Positions 1 to 6,748 of a stretch of DNA of 11,618 nt are shown piece by piece (position 1 is the stretch's first letter; each line of letters begins with the position of its first letter). The DNA is from an uncultured Burkholderiales bacterium. GTDB lineage: Bacteria > Pseudomonadota > Gammaproteobacteria > Burkholderiales > Thiobacillaceae. The stretch lies in assembly GCA_937925755.1 (NCBI GenBank), contig CALAMX010000120.1:1-11618 (forward strand), in the 5' to 3' direction. The notes beneath the pieces were generated by a model, which saw only the letters and a list, made by a program, of their open reading frames with translations, was not told where the DNA came from and ran no database searches. A program made the translations under genes and the position numbers.

Positions 1-1
1 C

Positions 2-652
2 TACTTCAAGAAGCATAAGCCCAAGTCCAAAATCATCCTGCTCGACGGCAACCAGGACGTCGCCTCCAAGCCGGCCCTGTTCAAGTGGGCGTGGAAGACC
101 TATTACGACGGCATGATCGACTACCGACCCAACAACGGTCCGAAGCGGGTTGACCACAAGACCATGACCGTGTACACCGAGTTCGACGAGGTCAAAGGCG
201 ATGTGCTCAACGTCGTGCCGACCCAGCGGGCGGGCGAGGTCACGGCGCTGGCCGGTGCACGCAACGACAGCAACAAGGTCTGGTGCGTGGTCGATTTCGT
301 CACCTTCGAGTCGACTACGGCCAAGAACGTCCACATCATCGGCGACTCGGTGCTATCCAACCATCCCAAGTCGGGCCACATGGCGACCAACCACGCCAAG
401 GTCTGCGCCAGTGCCATCGTCGAACTGCTCAACGGTCGCCAGCCCACCCCCACGCCCGTGGTGGCGAACACCTGCTACAGCGCGGTGTCCGACAGCACAT
501 CCGGCCATGTGGCAACCGTCTTCCGCTATAACCCCGAGAAGAAACAGTGGGATGCCCAGCCGGGTGGCGGTGCCAGCAGCCAGGGTGACGAGATCAACTT
601 CGTCTTCAACTGGGCCTGGGCGCAGAACATCTGGGCCGAGATACTCACCTGA
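2..652 (+). CDS. fccB: Flavocytochrome c sulfide dehydrogenase, flavoprotein subunit, C-terminal half (5'-truncated by window)
   Basis: The reading frame is open from base 2 to the TGA at 650-652, giving 216 residues of a protein that is usually about 430 long, so the FAD-binding N-terminus lies outside the window. Seen: an early VDHKTMTV segment, the pyridine-nucleotide-disulfide-reductase-like VHIIGDSVLSN motif where flavin contacts are expected, PKSGHMA just after it, and an ANTCYSAVSD segment (Cys codon 473-475). Known of the family: FccB oxidises sulfide in the periplasm, passes electrons to the haem subunit FccA, and uses a redox-active disulfide, one Cys of which lies in an NTCYS motif like this one. 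The C-terminal aromatic tail (FNWAWAQNIW) also fits the FCSD flavin-binding domain. fccA would be expected upstream, out of view. A paralogous FccB-like or SoxF protein cannot be excluded from the C-terminal half alone. Confidence 0.87.
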   Translation, partial: YFKKHKPKSKIILLDGNQDVASKPALFKWAWKTYYDGMIDYRPNNGPKRVDHKTMTVYTEFDEVKGDVLNVVPTQRAGEVTALAGARNDSNKVWCVVDFVTFESTTAKNVHIIGDSVLSNHPKSGHMATNHAKVCASAIVELLNGRQPTPTPVVANTCYSAVSDSTSGHVATVFRYNPEKKQWDAQPGGGASSQGDEINFVFNWAWAQNIWAEILT

Positions 653-674
653 GCCGTCTCAACCCGTGTTGCAT

Positions 675-699
675 GGGGGCCTGCGGCCCCCTTTCTTTT
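675..699 (+). terminator. Intrinsic terminator after fccB
   Basis: A perfect 7-bp stem (GGGGGCC at 675-681 with GGCCCCC at 685-691) closes a 3-nt TGC loop and is followed by TTTCTTTTA. It starts 22 nt after the fccB stop. On the opposite strand the hairpin has no T-run, so it should end fccB transcription but is not a clear terminator for the convergent lexA gene. Confidence 0.85.
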
Positions 700-724
700 A
701 GGCGTGGGCACCGGCCTCTTTTTT

Positions 725-1318
725 TCATTTTCCCGTGCCGTTGTTGCCGTACTTGCGGATGATCCCCACCACCACGCCGAAGAGCTCCAGGCTGCCCTTG
801 GGGCGGATGGGCGGATAGGCCGGGTTGGCTGGCAGCAAAAGGAAGCCCTCACGGTCGCGCGCCAAGCGCTTGAGGGTAAACTCCTCATCCACGATCGCCA
901 CCACCAGGTCACCCGGGCGGGCCATGTGCGTGCGTTCCACCACGGCGATGTCGCCGGGGTGGATGCCGGCATCCACCATGGAGTCGCCCTTGACCCGTAC
1001 CAGCACGGTGCGCGAGGGGTGCTCGATGAGAAATTCGTCGATGGTGAGGCTCTCCCGGGCGCTGTCGTCCGCGGCCTGGGGGAAACCGGCACGCACCGAC
1101 TCGGCCAGGGTGCGTTCGAAGAAGCGCGGCCCGGGCTTCAAGCGCCGGTCGGGCGTTGCCTCCAGATAGCCCTCCAGCCGTAGCCGTGCAACCAGGGCGG
1201 CGACTGAGGACTTCGACCTCAGTCCCAGCAGCTCACCGATGCCGGAATAGGGCGGAAAGACGCGGTGGCGGGCGTAATAGTCCTGCAGTTGGGCGAGATA
1301 GGCGGCGTCCTGGGACAT
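725..1318 (-). CDS. lexA: LexA-type self-cleaving SOS repressor
   Basis: This 197-residue protein has the LexA architecture. Residues about 5-62 form a winged helix-turn-helix (FPPYSGIGELLGLRS then SKSSVAALVARL as recognition-helix region). Residues about 85-193 form an S24 peptidase domain. The parts needed for autocleavage are visible: an Ala77-Gly78 bond in VRAGFP, catalytic Ser113 in GDSMVDAG, and general-base Lys150 in EFTLKRL. Known role: the repressor blocks SOS genes and cleaves itself when stimulated by RecA filaments. The recognition segment is Ser-rich, as in Gram-positive LexA, and unlike the SPNAAEEH of E. coli, which fits the GAAC-N4-GTTC palindrome in its own promoter. lexA follows lpxH on the same strand. 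No Shine-Dalgarno sequence is evident before the ATG. No error-prone polymerase or recA gene lies beside it in this window. Confidence 0.9.
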   Translation of the reverse strand: MSQDAAYLAQLQDYYARHRVFPPYSGIGELLGLRSKSSVAALVARLRLEGYLEATPDRRLKPGPRFFERTLAESVRAGFPQAADDSARESLTIDEFLIEHPSRTVLVRVKGDSMVDAGIHPGDIAVVERTHMARPGDLVVAIVDEEFTLKRLARDREGFLLLPANPAYPPIRPKGSLELFGVVVGIIRKYGNNGTGK

Positions 1319-1351
1319 GGGCAGACAGAAAACCGAGATCGAGCTATTGCG

Positions 1352-1380
1352 AGTATAGAACGATCGTTCGATGTGTGCAA
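1352..1380 (-). promoter_or_regulatory. lexA promoter (sigma-70 type)
   Basis: On the minus strand, TTGCAC (1375-1380) and TATACT (1352-1357) are separated by exactly 17 bp, a near-consensus housekeeping promoter. Transcription should start around 1343-1348, giving a leader of about 25-30 nt before the ATG at 1316-1318. The 17-bp spacer is mostly occupied by the GAACGATCGTTC palindrome, so a protein bound there would block RNA polymerase directly. Confidence 0.8.
1358..1369. promoter_or_regulatory. Probable LexA operator (GAAC-N4-GTTC)
   Basis: GAACGATCGTTC is a perfect 12-bp palindrome. Read on the minus strand it is preceded by C, giving CGAAC-GATC-GTTC, which fits the Gram-positive (Cheo-type) SOS box pattern GAAC-N4-GTTC. 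It lies between the -35 and -10 hexamers of lexA, immediately beside the -10. Autoregulation of lexA is the rule in the family. That this protein binds this site is inference from position and sequence. Confidence 0.75.
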
Positions 1381-1402
1381 ACCGGGCCTGCTCTGCGACC
1401 GC

Positions 1403-2140
1403 TCAAGCGAGCATGATCAGGCGACACCCGTTCGCATCGCAGGCGAGGTAGCCCCCCGTCTCATACCAGTCGGGCAGGACCCAGCGCTCGCAGGCCGCTC
1501 CATCGACGGAAACGCCATGCCGTGCGGGCCGGTGGGTGTGGCCGTGGATCAGGCGCCTGGCTCCATGCCGGCGGAAGGCCGCCTCGACGGCGCCGGCGTT
1601 GACGTCCATGATCTCGGGCCGTTTGTCGCCCTTGATCTGTTCGCTGCGGTTGCGCAGCTCGCGCGCCATGGCCTCGCGTTCGGCGAGCGGGCGGCGCAGG
1701 AAGGCGGCCTGCCAAGCCGAATCGCGCACCATGCGGCGAAAGTGCTGGTAGTCCACATCGTCGGTGCACAGGGCATCGCCGTGCATGAGCAGAGTGGATT
1801 GGCCATAGAGATCGGCCACATGGGGTTCGGGCAACAGGGCTGCGCCGCTCGCCCGGCAGAAGTCCTCCCCCAGTAGAAAATCCCGGTTGCCGTGCATGAC
1901 ATACACCCTGACCCCTCGCTCGGCGAGCGCCTTGAGGGCAGCGGCTACCGCGGAATGCAAGGGGTAGGCCAGGGCATCATCGCCCACCCAGGCCTCGAAG
2001 AAGTCGCCCAGGATGTAAAGCGCCTCGGCGCGGGCCGCCGTGTCTTTGAGAAAATGGAAGAAGCGCTCGTTCGCCGCCGGTCGCTCGGCGGTCAAATGCA
2101 GGTCGGAGATGAATAGGCTATGCGACACCAGCGCATCCAT
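1403..2140 (-). CDS. lpxH: UDP-2,3-diacylglucosamine diphosphatase LpxH
   Basis: A 245-residue calcineurin-like metallophosphoesterase, close to the usual LpxH length of about 240. Known role: it hydrolyses UDP-2,3-diacylglucosamine to lipid X at the cytoplasmic face of the inner membrane, the fourth step of lipid A synthesis. Metal-site motifs appear in order: SDLHL (Asp13, His15), GDFFE (Asp46), GNRDF (Asn85, Arg86), MHGD (His120) and HGHTHRPA (His201, His203). The GDFFEAWVGDD and HTHRPA signatures distinguish LpxH from generic phosphoesterases. It starts 25 nt after the ppiB stop, and ppiB-lpxH adjacency is common in Gammaproteobacteria. The lexA promoter begins about 20 nt after its stop, and no terminator is seen between them, so read-through into lexA is plausible. 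The Shine-Dalgarno sequence is weak. Confidence 0.95.
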   Translation of the reverse strand: MDALVSHSLFISDLHLTAERPAANERFFHFLKDTAARAEALYILGDFFEAWVGDDALAYPLHSAVAAALKALAERGVRVYVMHGNRDFLLGEDFCRASGAALLPEPHVADLYGQSTLLMHGDALCTDDVDYQHFRRMVRDSAWQAAFLRRPLAEREAMARELRNRSEQIKGDKRPEIMDVNAGAVEAAFRRHGARRLIHGHTHRPARHGVSVDGAACERWVLPDWYETGGYLACDANGCRLIMLA

Positions 2141-2165
2141 CGCGGCCGAATGCCCAGCGGCCGCT

Positions 2166-2657
2166 TTAGTGGATCTCGACCCGTTCGATGATCACGTCCT
2201 CCAGAGGGACGTCCTGATGCCCGGCGCGCATGCCGGTCCTGACCTTCTTGATGCGGTCGACGGTGTCTTGACCCGCGCTCACTCGGCCGAAGACGCAATA
2301 GCCATAACCCTGGGCCGTCGGCTCGGTATAGTCGAGGAAGGGGTTGTCGGCCACGTTGATGAAGAACTGGCTGGTGGCGGAATGGGGATTGGGCGTGCGC
2401 GCCATGGCGATGGTGTAGGCGGTGTTTTTCAGCCCATTGTCGGCCTCGTTCTGGATCGGCGCACGCGTGGGCTTGAGCTGCATGCCCGGCGTGTAGCCGC
2501 CGCCCTGGATCATGAAACCGTCGATCACGCGGTGGAAGAGCGTACCATCGTAGTACCCCTCGCGCGCATACTGCAGAAAGTTGGCCACGGTGTCGGGCGC
2601 GCGCTCGGCATCGAGTTCGAGGGTGATGGGGCCAAAGTTGGTGTGCAAGATGACCAT
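2166..2657 (-). CDS. ppiB: Cytoplasmic peptidyl-prolyl cis-trans isomerase (cyclophilin) PpiB
   Basis: A 163-residue cyclophilin with no signal peptide, matching the cytoplasmic PpiB class (about 164 residues). It speeds isomerisation of Xaa-Pro peptide bonds during folding. Active-site residues are in place: FHRVIDGFMIQGG (Arg43, Phe48, Gln51), then SQFFINVADN (residues 96-105) and the YCVFGRV segment at 120-126. The frame is open further upstream, but the start at ATG 2655-2657 is chosen because it has a GGAG ribosome site 5 nt away (2663-2666) and begins MVILHTNFGPITLEL as family members do. It lies 16 nt after the stop of the L,D-transpeptidase gene, so that stop and the ribosome site nearly coincide, which suggests co-transcription and possibly translational coupling. 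Confidence 0.95.
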   Translation of the reverse strand: MVILHTNFGPITLELDAERAPDTVANFLQYAREGYYDGTLFHRVIDGFMIQGGGYTPGMQLKPTRAPIQNEADNGLKNTAYTIAMARTPNPHSATSQFFINVADNPFLDYTEPTAQGYGYCVFGRVSAGQDTVDRIKKVRTGMRAGHQDVPLEDVIIERVEIH

Positions 2658-2673
2658 GGAGACTCCGTTTGGG

Positions 2674-3903
2674 TTAGCGGCCTTGTGCCGCAAGCTGGGT
2701 GGGGGTGGCGGGCAGACTCTGTTCCAGGGCGATGCGCCACTGAGCGTCATCCAGCCGCCAATAGATGCGCTTGGTGGTGACATTGCTGAATTTGTCGCTT
2801 GCGTAGCGCTGCACGAAAGTGGTCACCGCCAGTCTTGCGTCGGGATAGAGGAAGATGCTCACGTCCGAGAGGCTCACACGGATCCAATCCTTGTTCTCGA
2901 TGTTGCGCCGTTTGCTCTCACCCCACCCGCCGCGTAGCATCTCGGGCGTGTAATGGCGCAGGAAACGCGCTGCATCGCGCGCCTCCCAGTCGCTGCGCCA
3001 GAGTTCGAGCAGGGCGAGGATCTCCTGGCGATGGAGCTCCCAGGTGACCGGATCGACCCAGTCGGTCCGGTCGGCGATGAAGATCGGCGTGCTGCCCACC
3101 TGGATGTATTGCCCCAGGTCGGTAAGGTCGGGGTTGGCCAGTACGACACAGCCGTCGCTCGCGCGTGGCGGCCGGCTGTAGGTGTTGGAGGGGGTGCCAT
3201 GGATCCAGATACCACGCCCGGTGCGGCCATGCAGACGATCCCACTCGTTCGGGTAGTCGAGGGGGTAGGCGCCGCTACCGTAGAAATCGCTCAGACGATC
3301 GCGCGGCAGAAATTCGGTGATCGTATAGACCCCCATGGGGGTCTTCTTGTCGCCCTCGACCTGCTTGTCGGTACCGTTGCGGCCGATGGTCATGTAATAA
3401 TCGCGCACCAAGCGAGGCAGTCCGCCCACGTTCTCGAATACGTAGAGCCGCGCCCGCCCGGCGTCGGCCAGCAGCGCATAGCGGTGCTGCGGCGCGAGCT
3501 GCAGCACCTGTTTGGGCAGATGCCCTTCCTCGGGCTGATCGAGGTAGCGCAACAGGCGCACGCGCGCCTCCTCGCGCAGATCGGATAGCGACCCTGCCGG
3601 TGCGCGGGCGCCCTCGCCCAACGTGCTGAGCGGACGAGCGCGAGCAAGCAGCAGGTCACCGCGGATCAGATGGGCGAGTCGGAAGTCCGGCCGCAGGGAG
3701 ACGAGCTGATTGATGTTGGCCAGGGCCGCATCGAGCCGGCTGGCGCGGATCTCCTGCAAGGTCTTGGCAAGCAGGGCATCCGGGGAGAGCAGCCGCCCTT
3801 GCCCTTCCGCGGTGCCGAGCCGCAAGGCCGTGTCCTCCGCGCTCGCCGGTGTGACCAGGGCGAACAGCAGGATCAGGATTCGAGACCACAATCCGGTACG
3901 CAC
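2674..3903 (-). CDS. Secreted L,D-transpeptidase (YkuD/YafK type) with C-terminal NTF2/Cds6-like domain
   Basis: A 409-residue envelope protein. Residues 1-22 form a Sec signal peptide (SRILILLFALVTPASA, cleavage before EDTA). Residues about 40-90 are helical and TPR-like. Residues about 145-276 are the YkuD catalytic domain, with GDKKTPMGVY at 184-193 and the active-site block from HGTPSN (His235) to SDGCVV (Cys252 nucleophile). Residues about 290-397 form an NTF2-like domain resembling that of Cds6-type proteins. Known role of the family: periplasmic 3-3 cross-linking of peptidoglycan, or attachment or removal of proteins at meso-diaminopimelate; the exact reaction here is not decided by sequence. 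It begins at GTG 3901-3903, 4 nt after the stop of the TPR gene, with AGGGAG 10 nt upstream; TTG at codon 5 is an alternative. The C-terminal domain resembles that of the preceding gene. Confidence 0.88.
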   Translation of the reverse strand: MRTGLWSRILILLFALVTPASAEDTALRLGTAEGQGRLLSPDALLAKTLQEIRASRLDAALANINQLVSLRPDFRLAHLIRGDLLLARARPLSTLGEGARAPAGSLSDLREEARVRLLRYLDQPEEGHLPKQVLQLAPQHRYALLADAGRARLYVFENVGGLPRLVRDYYMTIGRNGTDKQVEGDKKTPMGVYTITEFLPRDRLSDFYGSGAYPLDYPNEWDRLHGRTGRGIWIHGTPSNTYSRPPRASDGCVVLANPDLTDLGQYIQVGSTPIFIADRTDWVDPVTWELHRQEILALLELWRSDWEARDAARFLRHYTPEMLRGGWGESKRRNIENKDWIRVSLSDVSIFLYPDARLAVTTFVQRYASDKFSNVTTKRIYWRLDDAQWRIALEQSLPATPTQLAAQGR

Positions 3904-3907
3904 GCGC

Positions 3908-4966
3908 TCAACGCTCCCTGACGATCTTCCACTCCCCGCCTTCCAGGGCTAGGTCCAGGGTCTTGTTGTAGGTGCCCTGTAGATGGTCCGACTCATAGCG
4001 CTGGCGAAAACGGGCTTGGGCCTTTTCGCCGCGGACGTCGACGCGCAAATCGCTCACCTCGACCACGATCCGACTGGGTCCCTGCAGACGACGGGTACGC
4101 TCTGCCTCCCAGGCGGCGCGGTCCTGGCCGCGTGGTGGCGTGAAGCCGCGCCCGTAGAAGGCGAGATAGGCTGGCACGTCCTGCCGGCTCCAGGCCTGGG
4201 CCCAGGCATGCACGGTGGCCTCGACCGCCGCGCGTGGCGTGGGAGCCGAGCCGGCTTGCGCTGGCGTGCTCGCAGTCGAGGCCGCTGTCTCCGCTGGGGT
4301 GACCGCCTCGCTGGCCGGCATGGCAGACTCCCCCTCGCGCTCGCTTACGGTCGACGCCTTTGCGGCGGGGCGGCTCACCGTCGCCTTGGGCTGCGTCTTG
4401 CCTGTGACTGTCCGCGTCGGCTCGGACCGCCCCGCCTCGACTGTGCGGGTAGGGCTGAACAGTTCGCGGATCAACGCGAGCTTGGTCTGCGCCGAGACGT
4501 TCGACTCATCGAGCTGCAGGGCACGGTCATAGGCGAGCGAGGCCATCTTGGCATAGACGTCCCCAAGGTTTTCGTGCGCCGTGGCATAGCTGGGGTGCGT
4601 GCGTATGGCCTGTTCCAGGCTCTGCCGGGCGCGCTCGTACTGGCCCTGGGCGGCGTAGAGCACGGCGAGATTGTTATAGGGCTCGGGTAGCTGCGGGTAG
4701 TCGGTGGTAAGGTCGGAGAAGACCTTGATCGCCTCGGCGTAGCGGTTGAGCTCGGTGAGGATCAAACCCTTGAGGAAACGGCCCTGGGCGTCCTTGGGGT
4801 TGTCGGCCAGATAGGCGTCGACTCTGGCCAGCGCGCTGGCGTGCTTGCCTCGGCGGAACAGTTGACTCGCCTCCTGTAGTCCATCGGCCGCTGCCGGCAG
4901 CGCGAGGCCCATTAGCAGGAGCAGGACTAGGGTCCATCGGGTGAGGGTCCATCGGGTGAGGGGCAT
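3908..4966 (-). CDS. Secreted TPR protein with NTF2/Cds6-like C-terminal domain
   Basis: 352 residues from ATG 4964-4966. Residues 1-27 look like a signal peptide (hydrophobic LVLLLLMGLALPAAA, cleavage before DGL). Residues about 29-155 hold three to four TPR units (e.g. EPYNNLAVLYAAQGQYERA and TAHENLGDVYAKMASLAYDR). Residues about 171-245 are a low-complexity Ala/Thr/Ser/Pro linker. Residues about 246-350 are an NTF2-like fold (VHAWAQAWSRQDVPAYLAFY through GGEWKIVRER). The frame is open to an ATG at 5012-5014, but that would put 16 polar residues ahead of the signal peptide and overlaps a possible -10, so the shorter start is preferred. It is the first gene of the minus-strand operon. The shared C-terminal domain suggests it acts with the L,D-transpeptidase as periplasmic scaffold or regulator; that is inference. 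The n-region carries a tandem LTRWT duplication. Confidence 0.85.
   Translation of the reverse strand: MPLTRWTLTRWTLVLLLLMGLALPAAADGLQEASQLFRRGKHASALARVDAYLADNPKDAQGRFLKGLILTELNRYAEAIKVFSDLTTDYPQLPEPYNNLAVLYAAQGQYERARQSLEQAIRTHPSYATAHENLGDVYAKMASLAYDRALQLDESNVSAQTKLALIRELFSPTRTVEAGRSEPTRTVTGKTQPKATVSRPAAKASTVSEREGESAMPASEAVTPAETAASTASTPAQAGSAPTPRAAVEATVHAWAQAWSRQDVPAYLAFYGRGFTPPRGQDRAAWEAERTRRLQGPSRIVVEVSDLRVDVRGEKAQARFRQRYESDHLQGTYNKTLDLALEGGEWKIVRER
4931..4960. repeat. Perfect 15-bp tandem duplication in a signal-peptide coding region
   Basis: GGTCCATCGGGTGAG occurs twice without a gap (4931-4945 and 4946-4960). On the coding minus strand it encodes LTRWT twice at residues 3-12 of the TPR protein, adding a second Arg and Trp to the signal peptide n-region. 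The identity of the copies suggests recent replication slippage, kept in frame because the unit is five codons. Confidence 0.9.
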
Positions 4967-4969
4967 TGG

Positions 4970-4978
4970 TGCTATACT
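4970..4978 (+). promoter_or_regulatory. Probable glnS promoter (extended -10)
   Basis: TGCTATACT contains the extended -10 TG-n motif followed by a TATACT hexamer (4973-4978). No good -35 is seen at the right distance, which extended -10 promoters can tolerate. A start near 4985 would give a leader of about 78 nt before glnS. That leader contains an imperfect 15-bp direct repeat (CCACAGCCC at 5021 and 5036) of unknown meaning and no evident Shine-Dalgarno sequence. Confidence 0.5.
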
Positions 4979-5012
4979 TTGCCGTCGAAGGGCATGGTTG
5001 CTGACTGCGTCC

Positions 5013-5018
5013 ATTCTA
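5013..5018 (-). promoter_or_regulatory. Possible -10 element for the minus-strand envelope operon
   Basis: On the minus strand, TAGAAT (5013-5018) lies about 47 nt before the preferred ATG of the TPR gene. No convincing -35 is present 16-18 nt upstream. It is the best -10-like hexamer in the 96-nt divergent gap shared with glnS, so the assignment is tentative. Confidence 0.25.
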
Positions 5019-5062
5019 CACCACAGCCCACTGCCCCACAGCCCTCACCACGCGTCCCGGTC

Positions 5063-6733
5063 ATGAGCGAACACGCCCCGGTCCAGCACTTCATCCGCAC
5101 CATCATCGAACACGACCTGGCCAGCGGCAAGCATAAGACGGTGGTCACGCGCTTCCCGCCGGAACCCAACGGTTACTTGCACATCGGCCACGCCAAGTCG
5201 ATCTGTCTGAATTTCGGGCTGGCCGAGGACTACGGCGGTCGCTGCAACCTGCGCTTCGACGACACCAACCCCGAAAAGGAGTCGATGGAATATGCCAACG
5301 CCATCGTGGAGGACGTGCGCTGGCTCGGCTTCCAATGGGACGGCCCGGTGCGCTGGGCCTCGGATTATTTCCCGCAGCTCTACGACTACGCCGAGGAGCT
5401 GATTCGCAAGGGCTTGGCCTATGTCGACGACCTCACGCCGGAGCAGATGCGCGAATACCGCGGCACCCTGACCGAGCCTGGCCGCGACAGCCCCTGGCGT
5501 AACCGCTCTGTCGCGGAGAACCTCGACCTCTTCCGCCGCATGCGTGCCGGCGAATTCCCAGATGGCAGTAAGACCCTGCGCGCCAAGATCGACATGGCGA
5601 GCCCCAACATCAACCTGCGCGATCCGGTCCTCTACCGGATCAAGCGAGCGCACCACATCCGCACCGGGGATGCCTGGGTGATCTACCCCATGTACGACTA
5701 CACCCATTGCATCTCCGATGCCCTGGAGGGCATCACGCATTCGCTGTGCACGCTGGAGTTCGAGGATCACCGGCCGCTGTACGACTGGGTGCTGGACAAC
5801 ATCAGCATCGGCTGCCACCCGCAGCAGATCGAGTTCTCGCGCCTGGAGATGCACTACACGGTCACCAGCAAGCGCAAGCTCAACCAGCTCGTCGCCGAGG
5901 GCCATGTCGCCGGCTGGGACGACCCACGGCTGCCGACCATCCAAGGGATGCGGCGGCGCGGCTACACCCCTGAGGGCATCCGCGAGTTCGCCCGCCGTAT
6001 CGGCGTGTCCAAGTCGGAGAACATCGTCGATCTATCCGTGCTCGAGGGCTGCATCCGCGAGGACCTGGAGGCCAAGGCGCCGCGGGTGATGGCCGTGCTC
6101 CGCCCGCTCAAGGTGGTGCTCACCAACTATCAGGACGGTGTGACCTCGAGCCGCGAGGCGGGGTTCCACCCCCATCGTCCAGAGCTCGGCGCACGCCTTG
6201 TGCCCATCCACCGTGAGATCTGGATCGAGCGCGACGATTTCATGGAAGACCCGCCTGCCGGCTGGCAGCGCCTCAAGCCGGGGGGCGAGGTGCGCCTGCG
6301 CTACTCCTACGTGATTCGCTGCGACGAGGTGATCAAGGACGCCGCCGGCGAAGTGGTGGAGCTGCGCTGCAGCATAGACCATGACACCCTCGGCAAAAAC
6401 CCCGAGGGGCGCAAAGTCAAGGGGGTGATCCACTGGGTCTCCGCCCTGCATGCCCTACCGGTCGAGGTGCGGTTGTACGACCGGCTCTTTACCGACCCCG
6501 ATCCCGATGGCCACGAAAATCGGGACTTCCTCGACTTTCTCAACCCCGAGTCGCTGACCGTGGTGCAAGGCTGGATCGAGCCCAGCGTGCGCGACTGCCC
6601 ACCGGAGACGCGCTACCAGTTCGAGCGTCTGGGCTATTTCTGCAGCGACCGGTACGAGCATCGACCCGGCGAGCGTTTGGTGTTCAACCGGACGGTGAGC
6701 CTCAAGGACTCCTGGGCCAAGGCGCAAGCTTGA
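5063..6733 (+). CDS. glnS: Glutaminyl-tRNA synthetase
   Basis: A 556-residue class I aminoacyl-tRNA synthetase (E. coli GlnRS has 554) that charges tRNA-Gln with glutamine in the cytoplasm. Visible signatures: PPEPNGYLHIGHAKS, with the HIGH motif at residues 40-43; CNLRFDDTNPEKE; the GlnRS-specific IYPMYDYTHCISDALEGITHS region; the KMSKS-equivalent VTSKRK at 267-272; and the C-terminal anticodon-binding beta-barrels (KVKGVIHWVSALHALPVEVRLYDRLF, ending FNRTVSLKDSWAKAQA). The frame is open back to 4979, but the ATG at 5063 is chosen because MSEHAPVQHFIRTIIEHDL aligns with the usual GlnRS start; there is no strong Shine-Dalgarno to confirm it. Its stop is 15 nt before the universal stress protein gene, and cysS follows, suggesting one transcript. 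Confidence 0.97.
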   Translation: MSEHAPVQHFIRTIIEHDLASGKHKTVVTRFPPEPNGYLHIGHAKSICLNFGLAEDYGGRCNLRFDDTNPEKESMEYANAIVEDVRWLGFQWDGPVRWASDYFPQLYDYAEELIRKGLAYVDDLTPEQMREYRGTLTEPGRDSPWRNRSVAENLDLFRRMRAGEFPDGSKTLRAKIDMASPNINLRDPVLYRIKRAHHIRTGDAWVIYPMYDYTHCISDALEGITHSLCTLEFEDHRPLYDWVLDNISIGCHPQQIEFSRLEMHYTVTSKRKLNQLVAEGHVAGWDDPRLPTIQGMRRRGYTPEGIREFARRIGVSKSENIVDLSVLEGCIREDLEAKAPRVMAVLRPLKVVLTNYQDGVTSSREAGFHPHRPELGARLVPIHREIWIERDDFMEDPPAGWQRLKPGGEVRLRYSYVIRCDEVIKDAAGEVVELRCSIDHDTLGKNPEGRKVKGVIHWVSALHALPVEVRLYDRLFTDPDPDGHENRDFLDFLNPESLTVVQGWIEPSVRDCPPETRYQFERLGYFCSDRYEHRPGERLVFNRTVSLKDSWAKAQA

Positions 6734-6748
6734 GACAGGTGCGTGACC

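Noticed and set aside
701..727. Possible second terminator (GGCGTGGGCACCGGCC then a run of seven T)
   Set aside because: No stable stem could be drawn from the visible bases. The T-run probably just precedes the lexA stop region.
2040..2780. A 246-codon plus-strand open frame across ppiB and lpxH
   Set aside because: It is antisense to two well-supported genes, and its start lies inside lpxH.
3983..4690. A 235-codon plus-strand open frame opposite the TPR gene
   Set aside because: Its composition (Arg/Gly/Leu-rich, no domain) is that of a GC-rich shadow; the minus frame has TPR and NTF2-like domains.
5045..5944. A 299-codon minus-strand open frame inside glnS
   Set aside because: It is antisense to clear GlnRS coding sequence and has no recognisable domain.
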